This document shows, in pieces, positions 13,474-27,340 of a stretch of 64,000 bases of DNA (position 1 is its first letter; every line of letters starts with the position of its first letter). The translations under genes were made by a program, and so were the position numbers. The stretch comes from Ptiloglossa arizonensis. Taxonomy: Eukaryota > Arthropoda > Insecta > Hymenoptera > Colletidae. The notes below the pieces were generated by a model, which ran no database searches, was not told the origin of the DNA, and saw only the letters and a list, made by a program, of their open reading frames with translations. The DNA lies in the NCBI RefSeq assembly GCF_051014685.1, contig NW_027478779.1, positions 434,001 through 498,000 on the forward strand, in the 5' to 3' direction.

Positions 13474-13985
13474 GTAATACGTTATACGTTATACGTTATA
13501 CGTTATACGTTATACGTTATACGTTATACGTTATACGTTATACGTTATACGTTATACGTTATACGTTATACGTTATACGTTATACGTTATACGTCGTAGG
13601 TTACACGATACACGTCATAAGTTATACGTAATATGTAATAGGTTACACGTTTTACATTATTCGATATAGGTTCTTCGTTACACGTTGTACGTTATACGTT
13701 ATGCGTTATACGTTTTACGTTGTACGTTATGCGTTATACGTTATACGTTATACGTCATAGGTTACACGATACACGTTATACGTTATACGTAATATGTAAT
13801 ACGTTACACGTTTTACATTATTCGTTATACGTTCTTCGTTACACGTTGTACGTTATACGTTATGCGTTATACGTTTTACGTTGTACGTTATACGTTATAC
13901 GTTATACGTTAGACGTTATACGTTATACGTTATACGTTATACGTTAAACGTTATACGTTATACGTTATACGTTATACGTTATTCG
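13474..13985 (+). repeat. Duplicated cassette pair, copy 2 (spacing 4911 bp)
   Basis: This is the partner of 8549-9062, with the same order of variants through GTTAGAC and GTTAAAC to ATTCGTAGTACG. The leading GTAATAC unit is 4925 bp from its partner, a difference of two heptamers. After the GTAGTAC unit copy 2 goes directly into another node while copy 1 goes to GTTCTTC. Confidence 0.8.
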
Positions 13986-15719
13986 TAGTACGTTATACGT
14001 AATATGTAATAGGTTACACGTTTTACATTATTCGTTATAGGTTCTTCGTTACACGTTGTACGTTATACATTATGCGTTATACGTTCTACGTTGTACGTTA
14101 TACGTTATACGTTATACGTTATACGTTATACGTTATACGTTATACGTTATACGTTATACGTTATACGTTATACGTTATACGTTATACGTTATACGTTATA
14201 CGTTATACGTTATACGTTATACGTTATACGTTATACGTTATACGTTATACGTTATACGTTATACGTTATACGTTATACGTTAAACGTCATAGCTTACACG
14301 ATACACGTTATACGTTATACGTTATACGTTATACGTTATACGTTATACGTTATACGTTATGCGTTATACGTTATACATTATACGTTATACGTTACACGTT
14401 ATACGTTATACGTTATACGTTATACGTTATACGTTATACGTTATACGTTATACGTTATGCGTTATACGTTATAGGTTATACGTCATAGGTTACACGATAC
14501 ACGTTATACGTTATACGTTTTACGTTGTACGTTATACGTTATACGTTCTACGTTATACGTTATACGTTATACGTTATACGTTATACGTTAGACGTTATAC
14601 GTTATACGTTATACGTTATACGTTATACGTTATACGTTTTACGTTATACGTTATACGTTATACGTTATTAGTTATACGTTATACGTTATACGTTATACGT
14701 TATACGTTATACGTTATACGTTTTACGTTATACGTTATACGTAATACGTTATACGTTATACGTTATACGTTATACGTTATACGTTATACGTTATACGTTA
14801 TACGTTATACGTTATGCGTTATACGTTATAGGTTATACGTCATAGGTTACACGATACACGTTATACGTTATACGTTTTACGTTGTACGTTATACGTTATA
14901 CGTTCTACGTTATACGTTATACGTTATACGTTATACGTTATACGTTATACGTTATACGTTATACGTTATACGTTATACGTTATACGTTATACGTTATACG
15001 TTATACGTTATACGTTATACGTTATACGTTATACGTCGTAGGTTACACGATACACGTCATAAGTTATACGTAATATGTAATAGGTTACACGTTTTACATT
15101 ATTCCATATAGGTTCTTCGTTACACGTTGTACGTTATACGTTATGCGTTATACGTTTTACGTTGTACGTTATGCGTTATACGTTATACGTTATACGTCAT
15201 AGGTTACACGATACACGTTATACGTTATACGTAATATGTAATACGTTACACGTTTTACATTATTCGTTATACGTTCTTCGTTACACGTTGTACGTTATAC
15301 GTTATGCGTTATACGTTTTACGTTGTACGTTATACGTTATACGTTCTACGTTATACGTTATACGTTATACGTTATACGTTATACGTTATACGTTATACGT
15401 TATACGTTATGCGTTATACGTTATAGGTTATACGTCATAGGTTACACGATACACGTTATACGTTATACGTTTTACGTTGTACGTTATACGTTATACGTTC
15501 TACGTTATACGTTATACGTTATACGTTATACGTTATACGTTATACGTTATACGTTATACGTTATACGTTATACGTTATACGTTATACGTTATACGTTATA
15601 CGTTATACGTTATACGTTATACGTTATACGTTATACGTTATACGTTATACGTTATACGTTATACGTTATACGTTATACGTTATACGTCATAGCTTACACG
15701 ATACACGTTATACGTTATA

Positions 15720-16320
15720 CGTTATACGTCATACGTTATACGTTATACGATATACGTTATACGTTATACGTTATACGTTATACGTTATACGTTATACGTT
15801 ATACGCTATACGTTATACGTTATACGTTATACGTTATACGTTATACGTTATACGTTATACGTTATACGTTATACGTTATACGTTATACGTAATACGTTAT
15901 ACGTTATACGTTACACGTTATACGTTATACGTTATACGTTATACGTTATACGTTATACGTTATACGTTATACGTTATACGTTATACGTTATACGTTATAC
16001 GTCGTAGGTTACACGATACACGTCATACGTTATACGTAATATGTAATAGGTTACACGTTTTACATTATTCGATATAGGTTCTTCGTTACACGTTGTACGT
16101 TATACGTTATGCGTTATACGTTTTACGTTGTACGTTATGCGTTATACGTTATACGTTATACGTCATAGGTTACACGATACACGTTATACGTTATACGTAA
16201 TATGTAATACGTTACACGTTTTACATTATTCGTTATACGTTCTTCGTTACACGTTGTACGTTATACGTTATGCGTTATACGTTTTACGTTGTACGTTATA
16301 CGTTATACGTTATACGTTAT
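15720..16320 (+). repeat. Duplication copy 1 (spacing 2212-2226 bp)
   Basis: The order GTCATAC, GATATAC, GCTATAC, GTAATAC, GTTACAC, then the A4G first-unit cassette and the plain cassette is shared with 17930-18540. GTAATAC is at 15889 and 18101 (2212 bp). GTCGTAG is at 16001 and 18227 (2226 bp). The two-heptamer drift lies in the consensus run between them. Confidence 0.8.
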
Positions 16321-16739
16321 ACGTTATACGTTATACGTTATAAGTTATACGTTATACGTTAAACGTTATACGTTATACGTTATACGTTATACGTTATACG
16401 TAGTACGTTATACGTTCTTCGTTACACGTTATACGTTATACGTTATACGTTATACGTCATACGTTATACGTTATACGTTATACGTTATACGTTATACGTT
16501 ATGCGTTATACGTTATACGTTATACGTCATAGGTTACACGATACACGTTATACGTTATACGTAATATGTAATAGGTTACACGATTTACATTATTCGTTAT
16601 ACGTTCTTCGTTACACGTTGTACGTTATACGTTATGCGTTATACGTTTTACGTTGTACGTTATACGTTATACGTTATACGTTATACGTTATACGTTATAC
16701 GTTATACGTTATACGTTATACGTTATACGTTATACGTTA

Positions 16740-17440
16740 TACGTTTTACGTTATACGTTCTTCGTTACACGTTATACGTTATACGTTATACGTTATACGT
16801 TATACGTTATACGTTATACGTTATACGTTATACGTTATACGTTATACGTTATACGTTATACGTTATACGTTATACGTTATACGTTATACGTTATACGTTA
16901 TACGTTATACGTTATACGTAATATGTAATAGGTTACACGATTTACATTATTCGTTATACGTTCTTCGTTACACGTTGTACGTTATACGTTATGCGTTATA
17001 CGTTTTACGTTGTACGTTATACGTTATACGTTATACGTTATACGTTATACGTTATACGTTATACGTTATACGTTATACGTTATACGTTATACGTTATACG
17101 TTATACGTTATACGTTATACGTTATACGTCGTAGGTTACACGATACACGTCATACGTTATACGTAATATGTAATAGGTTACACGTTTTACATTATTCGAT
17201 ATAGGTTCTTCGTTACACGTTGTACGTTATACGTTATGCGTTATACGTTTTACGTTGTACGTTGTACGTTATGCGTTATACGTTATACGTTATACGTCAT
17301 AGGTTACACGATACACGTTATACGTTATACGTAATATGTAATACGTTACACGTTTTACATTATTCGTTATACGTTCTTCGTTACACGTTGTACGTTCTTC
17401 GTTACACGTTATACGTTATACGTTATACGTTATACGTCAT
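16740..17440 (+). repeat. Duplication copy 1 (spacing 1799-1806 bp)
   Basis: Shared with 18540-19245. GTTCTTC is at about 16758 and 18557, and the node preceding a GATTTAC unit (T2A+A4T) is at 16918 and 18724, 1806 bp (258 heptamers) apart. GATTTAC units occur near 16.58, 16.94 and 18.74 kb. The doubled GTTGTAC pair near 17.26 and 19.07 kb is another shared peculiarity. Confidence 0.82.
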
Positions 17441-17929
17441 ACGTTATACGTTATACGTTATACGTTATACGTTATACGTTATACGTTATACGTTATACGT
17501 TATACGTTATACGTTATACGTTATACGTTATACGTCGTAGGTTACACGATACACGTCATACGTTATACGTAATATGTAATAGGATACACGTTTTACTTTA
17601 TTCGTTATACGTTCTTCGTTACACGTTGTACGTTATACGTTATGCGTTATACGTTTTACGTTGTACGTTATACGTTATACGTTCTACGTTATACGTTATA
17701 CGTTATACGTTATACGTTATACGTTATACGTTATACGTTATACGTTATACGTTATACGTTATACGTTATACGTTATACGTTATACGTTATACGTTATACG
17801 TTATACGTTATACGTTATACGTTATACGTTATACGTTATACGTTATACGTTATACGTTATACGTTATTAGTTATACGTTATACGTTATACGTTATACGTT
17901 ATACGTTATACGTTATACGTTATACGTTA

Positions 17930-18540
17930 TACGTTATACGTCATACGTTATACGTTATACGATATACGTTATACGTTATACGTTATACGTTATACGTTAT
18001 ACGTTATACGTTATACGCTATACGTTATACGTTATACGTTATACGTTATACGTTATACGTTATACGTTATACGTTATACGTTATACGTTATACGTTATAC
18101 GTAATACGTTATACGTTATACGTTACACGTTATACGTTATACGTTATACGTTATACGTTATACGTTATACGTTATACGTTATACGTTATACGTTATACGT
18201 TATACGTTATACGTTATACGTTATACGTCGTAGGTTACACGATACACGTCATACGTTATACGTAATATGTAATAGGTTACACGTTTTACATTATTCGATA
18301 TAGGTTCTTCGTTACACGTTGTACGTTATACGTTATGCGTTATACGTTTTACGTTGTACGTTATGCGTTATACGTTATACGTTATACGTCATAGGTTACA
18401 CGATACACGTTATACGTTATACGTAATATGTAATACGTTACACGTTTTACATTATTCGTTATACGTTCTTCGTTACACGTTGTACGTTATACGTTATGCG
18501 TTATACGTTTTACGTTGTACGTTATACGTTATACGTTATA
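17930..18540 (+). repeat. Duplication copy 2 (spacing 2212-2226 bp)
   Basis: This is the partner of 15720-16320. After the final GTTTTAC/GTTGTAC pair the two copies diverge: this one enters GTTTTAC then GTTCTTC, which begins the next duplication shared with 16740. Confidence 0.8.
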
Positions 18541-19245
18541 CGTTTTACGTTATACGTTCTTCGTTACACGTTATACGTTATACGTTATACGTTATACGTT
18601 ATACGTTATACGTTATACGTTATACGTTATACGTTATACGTTATACGTTATACGTTATACGTTATACGTTATACGTTATACGTTATACGTTATACGTTAT
18701 ACGTTATACGTTATACGTTATACGTAATATGTAATAGGTTACACGATTTACATTATTCGTTATACGTTCTTCGTTACACGTTGTACGTTATACGTTATGC
18801 GTTATACGTTTTACGTTGTACGTTATACGTTATACGTTATACGTTATACGTTATACGTTATACGTTATACGTTATACGTTATACGTTATACGTTATACGT
18901 TATACGTTATACGTTATACGTTATACGTTATACGTCGTAGGTTACACGATACACGTCATACGTTATACGTAATATGTAATAGGTTACACGTTTTACATTA
19001 TTCGATATAGGTTCTTCGTTACACGTTGTACGTTATACGTTATGCGTTATACGTTTTACGTTGTACGTTGTACGTTATGCGTTATACGTTATACGTTATA
19101 CGTCATAGGTTACACGATACACGTTATACGTTATACGTAATATGTAATACGTTACACGTTTTACATTATTCGTTATACGTTCTTCGTTACACGTTGTACG
19201 TTCTTCGTTACACGTTATACGTTATACGTTATACGTTATACGTCA
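18540..19245 (+). repeat. Duplication copy 2 (spacing 1799-1806 bp)
   Basis: This is the partner of 16740-17440. Its right half lies inside the first unit of the 2170-bp tandem duplication, so the same cassettes appear a third time from 21105. Confidence 0.8.
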
Positions 19246-21104
19246 TACGTTATACGTTATACGTTATACGTTATACGTTATACGTTATGCGTTATACGTT
19301 ATACGTTATACGTTATACGTTATACGTTATACGTTATACGTTATACGATACACGTTATACGTTATACGTAATATGTAATACGTTACACGTTTTACATTAT
19401 TCGTTATACGTTCTTCCTTACACGTTGTACGTTATACGTTATGCGTTATACGTTTTACGTTGTACGTTATACGTTATACGTTATACGTTATACGTTATAC
19501 GTTATACGTTATACGTTATACGTTATACGTTATACGTTATACGTTATACGTTAAACGTTATACGTTATACGTTATACGTTATACGTTATACGTTATACGT
19601 TATACGTTATACGTTATACGTTATACGTTATACGTTATACGTTATACGTTATACGTTATGCGTTATAGGATATACGTTATACGTTATACGTTGTACGTTA
19701 TACGTTATACGTTATACGTTATACGTTATACGTTATACGCTATACGTTATACGTTATACGTTATACGTTATACGTTATACGTTATACGTTATACGTTATA
19801 CGTTATACGTTATACGTTATACGTTATACGTTATACGTTATACGTTATACGTTATACGTTATACGTTATACGTTATACGTTATACGTTATACGTAATATG
19901 TAATACGTCATACGTTTTACGTTAATCGTTATACGTTATACGTTTTACGCTATACGTTATACGTTATACGTTATACGTTATACGTTATACGTTATACGTT
20001 ATACGTTATACGTTATACGTTATACGTTATACGTTATACGTTATACGTTATACGTTATACGTTATACGTTATACGTTATACGTTATACGACATACGTTAT
20101 ACGTTATACGTTATACGTTATACGTTATACGTTATACGTTATACGTTATACGTTATACGTTATACGACATACGTTATACGTTATACGTTATACGTTATAC
20201 GTTATACGTTATACGTTATACGTTATACGTTATGCGTTATACGTTATACGTTATACGTTATACGTTATACGTTATACGTTATACGTTATACGTTATACGT
20301 TATACGTTATACGTTATACGTTATACGTTATACGTTATACGACATACGTTATACGTTATACGTTATACGTTATACGTTATACGTTATACGTTATACGTTA
20401 TACGTTATGCGTTATACGTTATACGTTATACCTTATGCGTTATACGTTATACGTTATACGTTATACGTTATACGTTATACGTTATACGTTATACGTTATA
20501 CGTAATATGTAATACGTCATACGTTTTACGTTAATCGTTATACGTTATACGTTATACGTTATACGTTATACGTTATACGTTACACGTTATACGCTATACG
20601 TTATACGTTATACGTTATACGTTATACGTTATACGTTATACGTTATACGTTATACGTTATACGTTATACGTTATACGTTATACGTTATACGTTATACGTT
20701 ATACGTTATACGTTATACGTTATACGTTATACGTTATACGTTATACGTTATACGTTATACGTTATACGTTATACGTTATACGTTATACGTTATACGTTAT
20801 ACGTTATACGTTATACGTTATACGTTATACGTTATACGTTATACGTTATACGTTATACGTTATACGTTATACGTTATACGTTATACGTTATACGTTATAC
20901 GTTATGCGTTATAGGATATACGTTATACGTTATACGTTGTACGTTATACGTTATACGTTATACGTTATACGTTATACGTTATACGCTATACGTTATACGT
21001 TATACGTTATACGTTATACGTTATACGTTATACGTTATACGTTATACGTTATACGTTATACGTTATACGTTATACGTTATACGTTATACGTTATACGTTA
21101 TACG
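18935..21104 (+). repeat. 2170-bp tandem duplication, unit 1
   Basis: This unit starts at a GTCGTAG cassette and ends in a consensus run just before the same cassette at 21105. Variants match unit 2 at a constant offset of 2170 bp (310 heptamers) from 18.94 to about 20.59 kb. I found no difference in the variant order, including GTTATAGG, GTTAAAC, paired block C cassettes, CGACATACG words and the GTTACAC/GCTATAC pair. It bridges blocks B and C: its left third carries block B cassettes and the rest block C cassettes. Confidence 0.92.
20593..20903 (+). repeat. Longest perfect heptamer run
   Basis: About 311 bp (about 44 units) without any substitution between a GCTATAC unit and GTTATGC. The copy in the next duplication unit (22763-23066) is one heptamer shorter. 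Runs of about 220-270 bp are also found at 25.43-25.67, 32.13-32.35, 39.37-39.62, 42.57-42.84 and 46.21-46.48 kb. Confidence 0.85.
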
Positions 21105-23068
21105 TCGTAGGTTACACGATACACGTCATACGTTATACGTAATATGTAATAGGTTACACGTTTTACATTATTCGATATAGGTTCTTCGTTACACGTTGTA
21201 CGTTATACGTTATGCGTTATACGTTTTACGTTGTACGTTGTACGTTATGCGTTATACGTTATACGTTATACGTCATAGGTTACACGATACACGTTATACG
21301 TTATACGTAATATGTAATACGTTACACGTTTTACATTATTCGTTATACGTTCTTCGTTACACGTTGTACGTTCTTCGTTACACGTTATACGTTATACGTT
21401 ATACGTTATACGTCATACGTTATACGTTATACGTTATACGTTATACGTTATACGTTATGCGTTATACGTTATACGTTATACGTTATACGTTATACGTTAT
21501 ACGTTATACGTTATACGATACACGTTATACGTTATACGTAATATGTAATACGTTACACGTTTTACATTATTCGTTATACGTTCTTCCTTACACGTTGTAC
21601 GTTATACGTTATGCGTTATACGTTTTACGTTGTACGTTATACGTTATACGTTATACGTTATACGTTATACGTTATACGTTATACGTTATACGTTATACGT
21701 TATACGTTATACGTTATACGTTAAACGTTATACGTTATACGTTATACGTTATACGTTATACGTTATACGTTATACGTTATACGTTATACGTTATACGTTA
21801 TACGTTATACGTTATACGTTATACGTTATGCGTTATAGGATATACGTTATACGTTATACGTTGTACGTTATACGTTATACGTTATACGTTATACGTTATA
21901 CGTTATACGCTATACGTTATACGTTATACGTTATACGTTATACGTTATACGTTATACGTTATACGTTATACGTTATACGTTATACGTTATACGTTATACG
22001 TTATACGTTATACGTTATACGTTATACGTTATACGTTATACGTTATACGTTATACGTTATACGTAATATGTAATACGTCATACGTTTTACGTTAATCGTT
22101 ATACGTTATACGTTTTACGCTATACGTTATACGTTATACGTTATACGTTATACGTTATACGTTATACGTTATACGTTATACGTTATACGTTATACGTTAT
22201 ACGTTATACGTTATACGTTATACGTTATACGTTATACGTTATACGTTATACGTTATACGACATACGTTATACGTTATACGTTATACGTTATACGTTATAC
22301 GTTATACGTTATACGTTATACGTTATACGTTATACGACATACGTTATACGTTATACGTTATACGTTATACGTTATACGTTATACGTTATACGTTATACGT
22401 TATGCGTTATACGTTATACGTTATACGTTATACGTTATACGTTATACGTTATACGTTATACGTTATACGTTATACGTTATACGTTATACGTTATACGTTA
22501 TACGTTATACGACATACGTTATACGTTATACGTTATACGTTATACGTTATACGTTATACGTTATACGTTATACGTTATGCGTTATACGTTATACGTTATA
22601 CCTTATGCGTTATACGTTATACGTTATACGTTATACGTTATACGTTATACGTTATACGTTATACGTTATACGTAATATGTAATACGTCATACGTTTTACG
22701 TTAATCGTTATACGTTATACGTTATACGTTATACGTTATACGTTATACGTTACACGTTATACGCTATACGTTATACGTTATACGTTATACGTTATACGTT
22801 ATACGTTATACGTTATACGTTATACGTTATACGTTATACGTTATACGTTATACGTTATACGTTATACGTTATACGTTATACGTTATACGTTATACGTTAT
22901 ACGTTATACGTTATACGTTATACGTTATACGTTATACGTTATACGTTATACGTTATACGTTATACGTTATACGTTATACGTTATACGTTATACGTTATAC
23001 GTTATACGTTATACGTTATACGTTATACGTTATACGTTATACGTTATACGTTATACGTTATACGTTAT
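21105..23068 (+). repeat. 2170-bp tandem duplication, unit 2
   Basis: A near-perfect copy of 18935-21104. The only difference I see is one heptamer fewer in the long consensus run, so GTTATGC/GTTATAGG is at 23067 against 20904 in unit 1 (2163 bp). The near-identity of the variant order suggests a very recent event, or an assembly duplication. The second half is followed by further partial copies at 23.3-24.0 and 27.7-28.1 kb. Confidence 0.92.
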
Positions 23069-24154
23069 GCGTTATAGGATATACGTTATACGTTATACGT
23101 TGTACGTTATACGTTATACGTTATACGTTATACGTTATACGTTATACGCTATACGTTATACGTTATACGTTATACGTTATACGTTATACGTTATACGTTA
23201 TACGTTATACGTTATACGTTATACGTTATACGTTATACGTTATACGTTATACGTTATACGTTATACGTTATACGTTATACGTTATACGTTATACGTTATA
23301 CGTTATACGTTATACGTAATATGTAATACGTCATACGTTTTACGTTAATCGTTATACGTTATACGTTATACGCTATACGTTATACGTTATACGTTATACG
23401 TTATACGTTATACGTTATACGTTATACGTTATACGTTATACGTTATACGTTATACGTTATACGTTATACGTTATACGTTATACGTTATACGTTATACGTT
23501 ATACGTTATACGTTATACGTTATACGACATACGTTATACGTTATACGTTATACGTTATACGTTATACGTTATACGTTATACGTTATACGTTATACGTTAT
23601 ACGACATACGTTATACGTTATACGTTATACGTTATACGTTATACGTTATACGTTATACGTTATACGTTATGCGTTATACGTTATACGTTATACGTTATAC
23701 GTTATACGTTATACGTTATACGTTATACGTTATACGTTATACGTTATACGTTATACGTTATACGTTATACGTTATACGTTATACGTTATACGTTATACGA
23801 CATACGTTATACGTTATACGTTATACGTTATACGTTATACGTTATACGTTATACGTTATACGTTATGCGTTATACGTTATACGTTATACGTTATGCGTTA
23901 TACGTTATACGTTATACGTTATACGTTATACGTTATACGTTATACGTTATACGTTATACGTAATATGTAATACGTCATACGTTTTACGTTAATCGTTATA
24001 CGTTATACGTTATACGCTATACGTTATACGTTATACGTTATACGTTATACGTTATACGTTATACGTTATACGTTATACGTTATACGTTATACGTTATACG
24101 TTATACGTTATACGTTATACGTTATACGTTATACGTTATACGTTATACGTTATA

Positions 24155-24910
24155 CGACATACGTTATACGTTATACGTTATACGTTATACGTTATACGTT
24201 ATACGTTATACGTTATACGTTATACGTTATACGTTATACGTTATACGTGATACGTTATGAGTTATAGGATATACGTTATACGTTATACGTTGTACGTTAT
24301 ACGTTATACGTTATACGTTATACGTTATACGTTATACGTTATACGTTATACGTTATACGTTATACGTTATACGTTATACGTTATACGTTATACGTTATAC
24401 GTTATACGTTATACGTTATGCGTTATAGGATATACGTTATACGTTATACGTTGTACGTTATACGTTATACGTTGTACGTTATACGTTGTACGTTATACGT
24501 TATACGTAATATGTAATACGTCATACGTTTTACGTTAATCGTTGTACGTTATACGTTATACGCTATACGTTATACGTTATACGTTATACGTTATACGTTA
24601 TACGTTATAAGTTATACGTCATACGTTATACCTTATACGTTATACGTTATACGTTATACGTTATACGTTATACGTTATACGCTATACGTTATACGTTATA
24701 CGTTATACGTTATACGTTATACGTTATACGTTATACGTTATACGTTATACGTTATACGTTATACGTTATACGTTATACGTTATACGTTATACGTTATACG
24801 TTATACGTTATACGTTATACGTTATACGTTATACGTTATACGTTATACGTTATACGTTATACGTTATACGTTATACGTTATACGTTATACGTTATACGTT
24901 ATACGTTATA
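24155..24910 (+). repeat. 756/742-bp tandem repeat, unit 1
   Basis: The unit runs from a CGACATACG word to the same word at 24911, 756 bp (108 heptamers) on. It contains GTGATAC, a rare GTTATGA unit, GTTATAG, GATATAC, GTTGTAC spacing, one block C cassette and the GTTATAA/GTCATAC pair. It has one extra 14-bp GTTATAC-GTTGTAC dimer near 24.48 kb, so the offset drops to 742 bp after it. Confidence 0.85.
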
Positions 24911-25652
24911 CGACATACGTTATACGTTATACGTTATACGTTATACGTTATACGTTATACGTTATACGTTATACGTTATACGTTATACGTTATACGTTAT
25001 ACGTGATACGTTATGAGTTATAGGATATACGTTATACGTTATACGTTGTACGTTATACGTTATACGTTATACGTTATACGTTATACGTTATACGTTATAC
25101 GTTATACGTTATACGTTATACGTTATACGTTATACGTTATACGTTATACGTTATACGTTATACGTTATACGTTATGCGTTATAGGATATACGTTATACGT
25201 TATACGTTGTACGTTATACGTTATACGTTGTACGTTATACGTTATACGTAATATGTAATACGTCATACGTTTTACGTTAATCGTTGTACGTTATACGTTA
25301 TACGCTATACGTTATACGTTATACGTTATACGTTATACGTTATACGTTATAAGTTATACGTCATACGTTATACCTTATACGTTATACGTTATACGTTATA
25401 CGTTATACGTTATACGTTATACGCTATACGTTATACGTTATACGTTATACGTTATACGTTATACGTTATACGTTATACGTTATACGTTATACGTTATACG
25501 TTATACGTTATACGTTATACGTTATACGTTATACGTTATACGTTATACGTTATACGTTATACGTTATACGTTATACGTTATACGTTATACGTTATACGTT
25601 ATACGTTATACGTTATACGTTATACGTTATACGTTATACGTTATACGTTATA
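24911..25652 (+). repeat. 756/742-bp tandem repeat, unit 2
   Basis: This unit follows unit 1 directly and has the same order of variants, including the GTTATGA unit at about 25.01 kb that is found only in these two units. It is 14 bp shorter because one GTTATAC-GTTGTAC dimer is missing. The right end is set inside a consensus run. Confidence 0.82.
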
Positions 25653-26534
25653 CGTTATACGTTATACGTTATGCGTTATAGGATATACGTTATACGTTAT
25701 ACGTTGTACGTTATACGTTATACGTTATACGTTATACGTTATACGTTATACGTTATACGTTATACGTTATACGTTATACGTTATACGTTATACGTTCTAC
25801 GTTATACGTTATACGTTATACGTTATACGTTATACGTTATACGTTATACGTTATACGTTATACGTTATACGTTATACGTTATACGTTATACGACATACGT
25901 TATACGTTATACGTTATACGTTATACGTTATACGTTATACGTTATACGTTATACGTTATACGTTATACGTTATACGTTATACGTTATACGTTATACGTTA
26001 TACGTTATGCGTTATAGGATATACGTTATACGTTATACGTTGTACGTTATACGTTATACGTTGTACGTTATACGTTATACGTTGTACGTTATACGTTATA
26101 CGTAATATGTAATACGTCATACGTTTTACGTTAATCGTTGTACGTTATACGTTATACGCTATACGTTATACGTTATACGTTATACGTTATACGTTATACG
26201 TTATAAGTTATACGTCATACGTTATACCTTATACGTTATACGTTATACGTTATACGTTATGCGTTATACGTTATACGTTATACGTTATACGTTATACGTT
26301 ATACGTTATACGTTATACGTTATACGTTATACGTTATACGTTATACGTAATATGTAATACGTCATACGTTTTACGTTAATCGTTATACGTTATACGTTAT
26401 ACGCTATACGTTATACGTTATACGTTATACGTTATACGTTATACGTTATACGTTATACGTTATACGTTATACGTTATACGTTATACGTTATACGTTATAC
26501 GTTATACGTTATACGTTATACGTTATACGTTATA

Positions 26535-27340
26535 CGACATACGTTATACGTTATACGTTATACGTTATACGTTATACGTTATACGTTATACGTTATACGT
26601 TATACGTTATACGTTATACGTTATACGTTATACGTTATACGTTATGCGTTATAGGATATACGTTATACGTTATACGTTGTACGTTATACGTTATACGTTA
26701 TACGTTATACGTTATACGTTATACGTTATACGTTATACGTTATACGTTATACGTTATACGTTATACGTTATACGTTATACGTTATACGTTATACGTTATA
26801 CGTTATACGTTATGCGTTATAGGATATACGTTATACGTTATACGTTGTACGTTATACGTTATACGTTGTACGTTATACGTTATACGTAATATGTAATACG
26901 TCATACGTTTTACGTTAATCGTTGTACGTTATACGTTATACGCTATACGTTATACGGTATACGTTATACGTTATACGTTATACGTTATAAGTTATACGTC
27001 ATACGTTATACCTTATACGTTATACGTTATACGTTATACGTTATACGTTATACGTTATACGCTATACGTTATACGTTATACGTTATACGTTATACGTTAT
27101 ACGTTATACGTTATACGTTATACGTTATACGTTATACGTAATATGTAATACGTCATACGTTTTACGTTAATCGTTATACGTTATACGTTATACGCTATAC
27201 GTTATACGTTATACGTTATACGTTATACGTTATACGTTATACGTTATACGTGATACGTTATACGTTATACGTTATACGTTATACGTTGTACGTTATACGT
27301 TATACGTTATACGTTATACGTTATACGTTATACGTTATAC
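26535..27340 (+). repeat. Duplication copy 1 (spacing 2058-2065 bp)
   Basis: The order CGACATACG, GTTATGC/GTTATAG/GATATAC twice, block C cassette, CGGTATACG, GTTATAA/GTCATAC, GCTATAC, block C cassette, GTGATAC is shared with 28600-29400. Offsets are 2065 bp at the first marker and 2058 bp (294 heptamers) at GTTATGC, CGGTATACG and GTGATAC. Part of the same series occurs a third time at 31.63-32.13 kb. Confidence 0.84.

Larger units (their letters stand above)
7931..19890 (+). repeat. Array block B: about 30 copies of a 19-heptamer variant cassette
   Basis: This domain is defined by a long cassette in heptamer register. Relative to GTTATAC its units carry in order: T3C+C7G; T5C; T2A+T5C; two consensus units; T3A+C7T; T3A+C7G (or T3A); T5C; A4T; G1A+A6T; consensus; A4C+A6T; T5C; A4G; consensus; A6G; consensus; A4T; A4G. 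Full or partial copies start near 7.93, 8.68, 8.84, 9.21, 10.59, 11.09, 11.39, 12.65, 13.17, 13.59, 13.76, 14.0, 14.48, 14.84, 15.04, 15.20, 15.44, 16.0, 16.16, 16.53, 16.92, 17.13, 17.30, 17.54, 18.23, 18.39, 18.72, 18.94, 19.10 and 19.35 kb. A few continue into block C at 21.1-21.6 kb through a later duplication. Copies in which the first unit also has A4G (a CGTCGTAGG word) tend to be followed about 160-170 bp later by a copy with the plain first unit. No gene is seen. Confidence 0.85.

Noticed and set aside
18935..23068. Calling the 2170-bp tandem copy an assembly error outright
   Set aside because: The sequence alone cannot decide. One heptamer difference between the copies argues mildly for real biology, so it is kept as a duplication with a caution.
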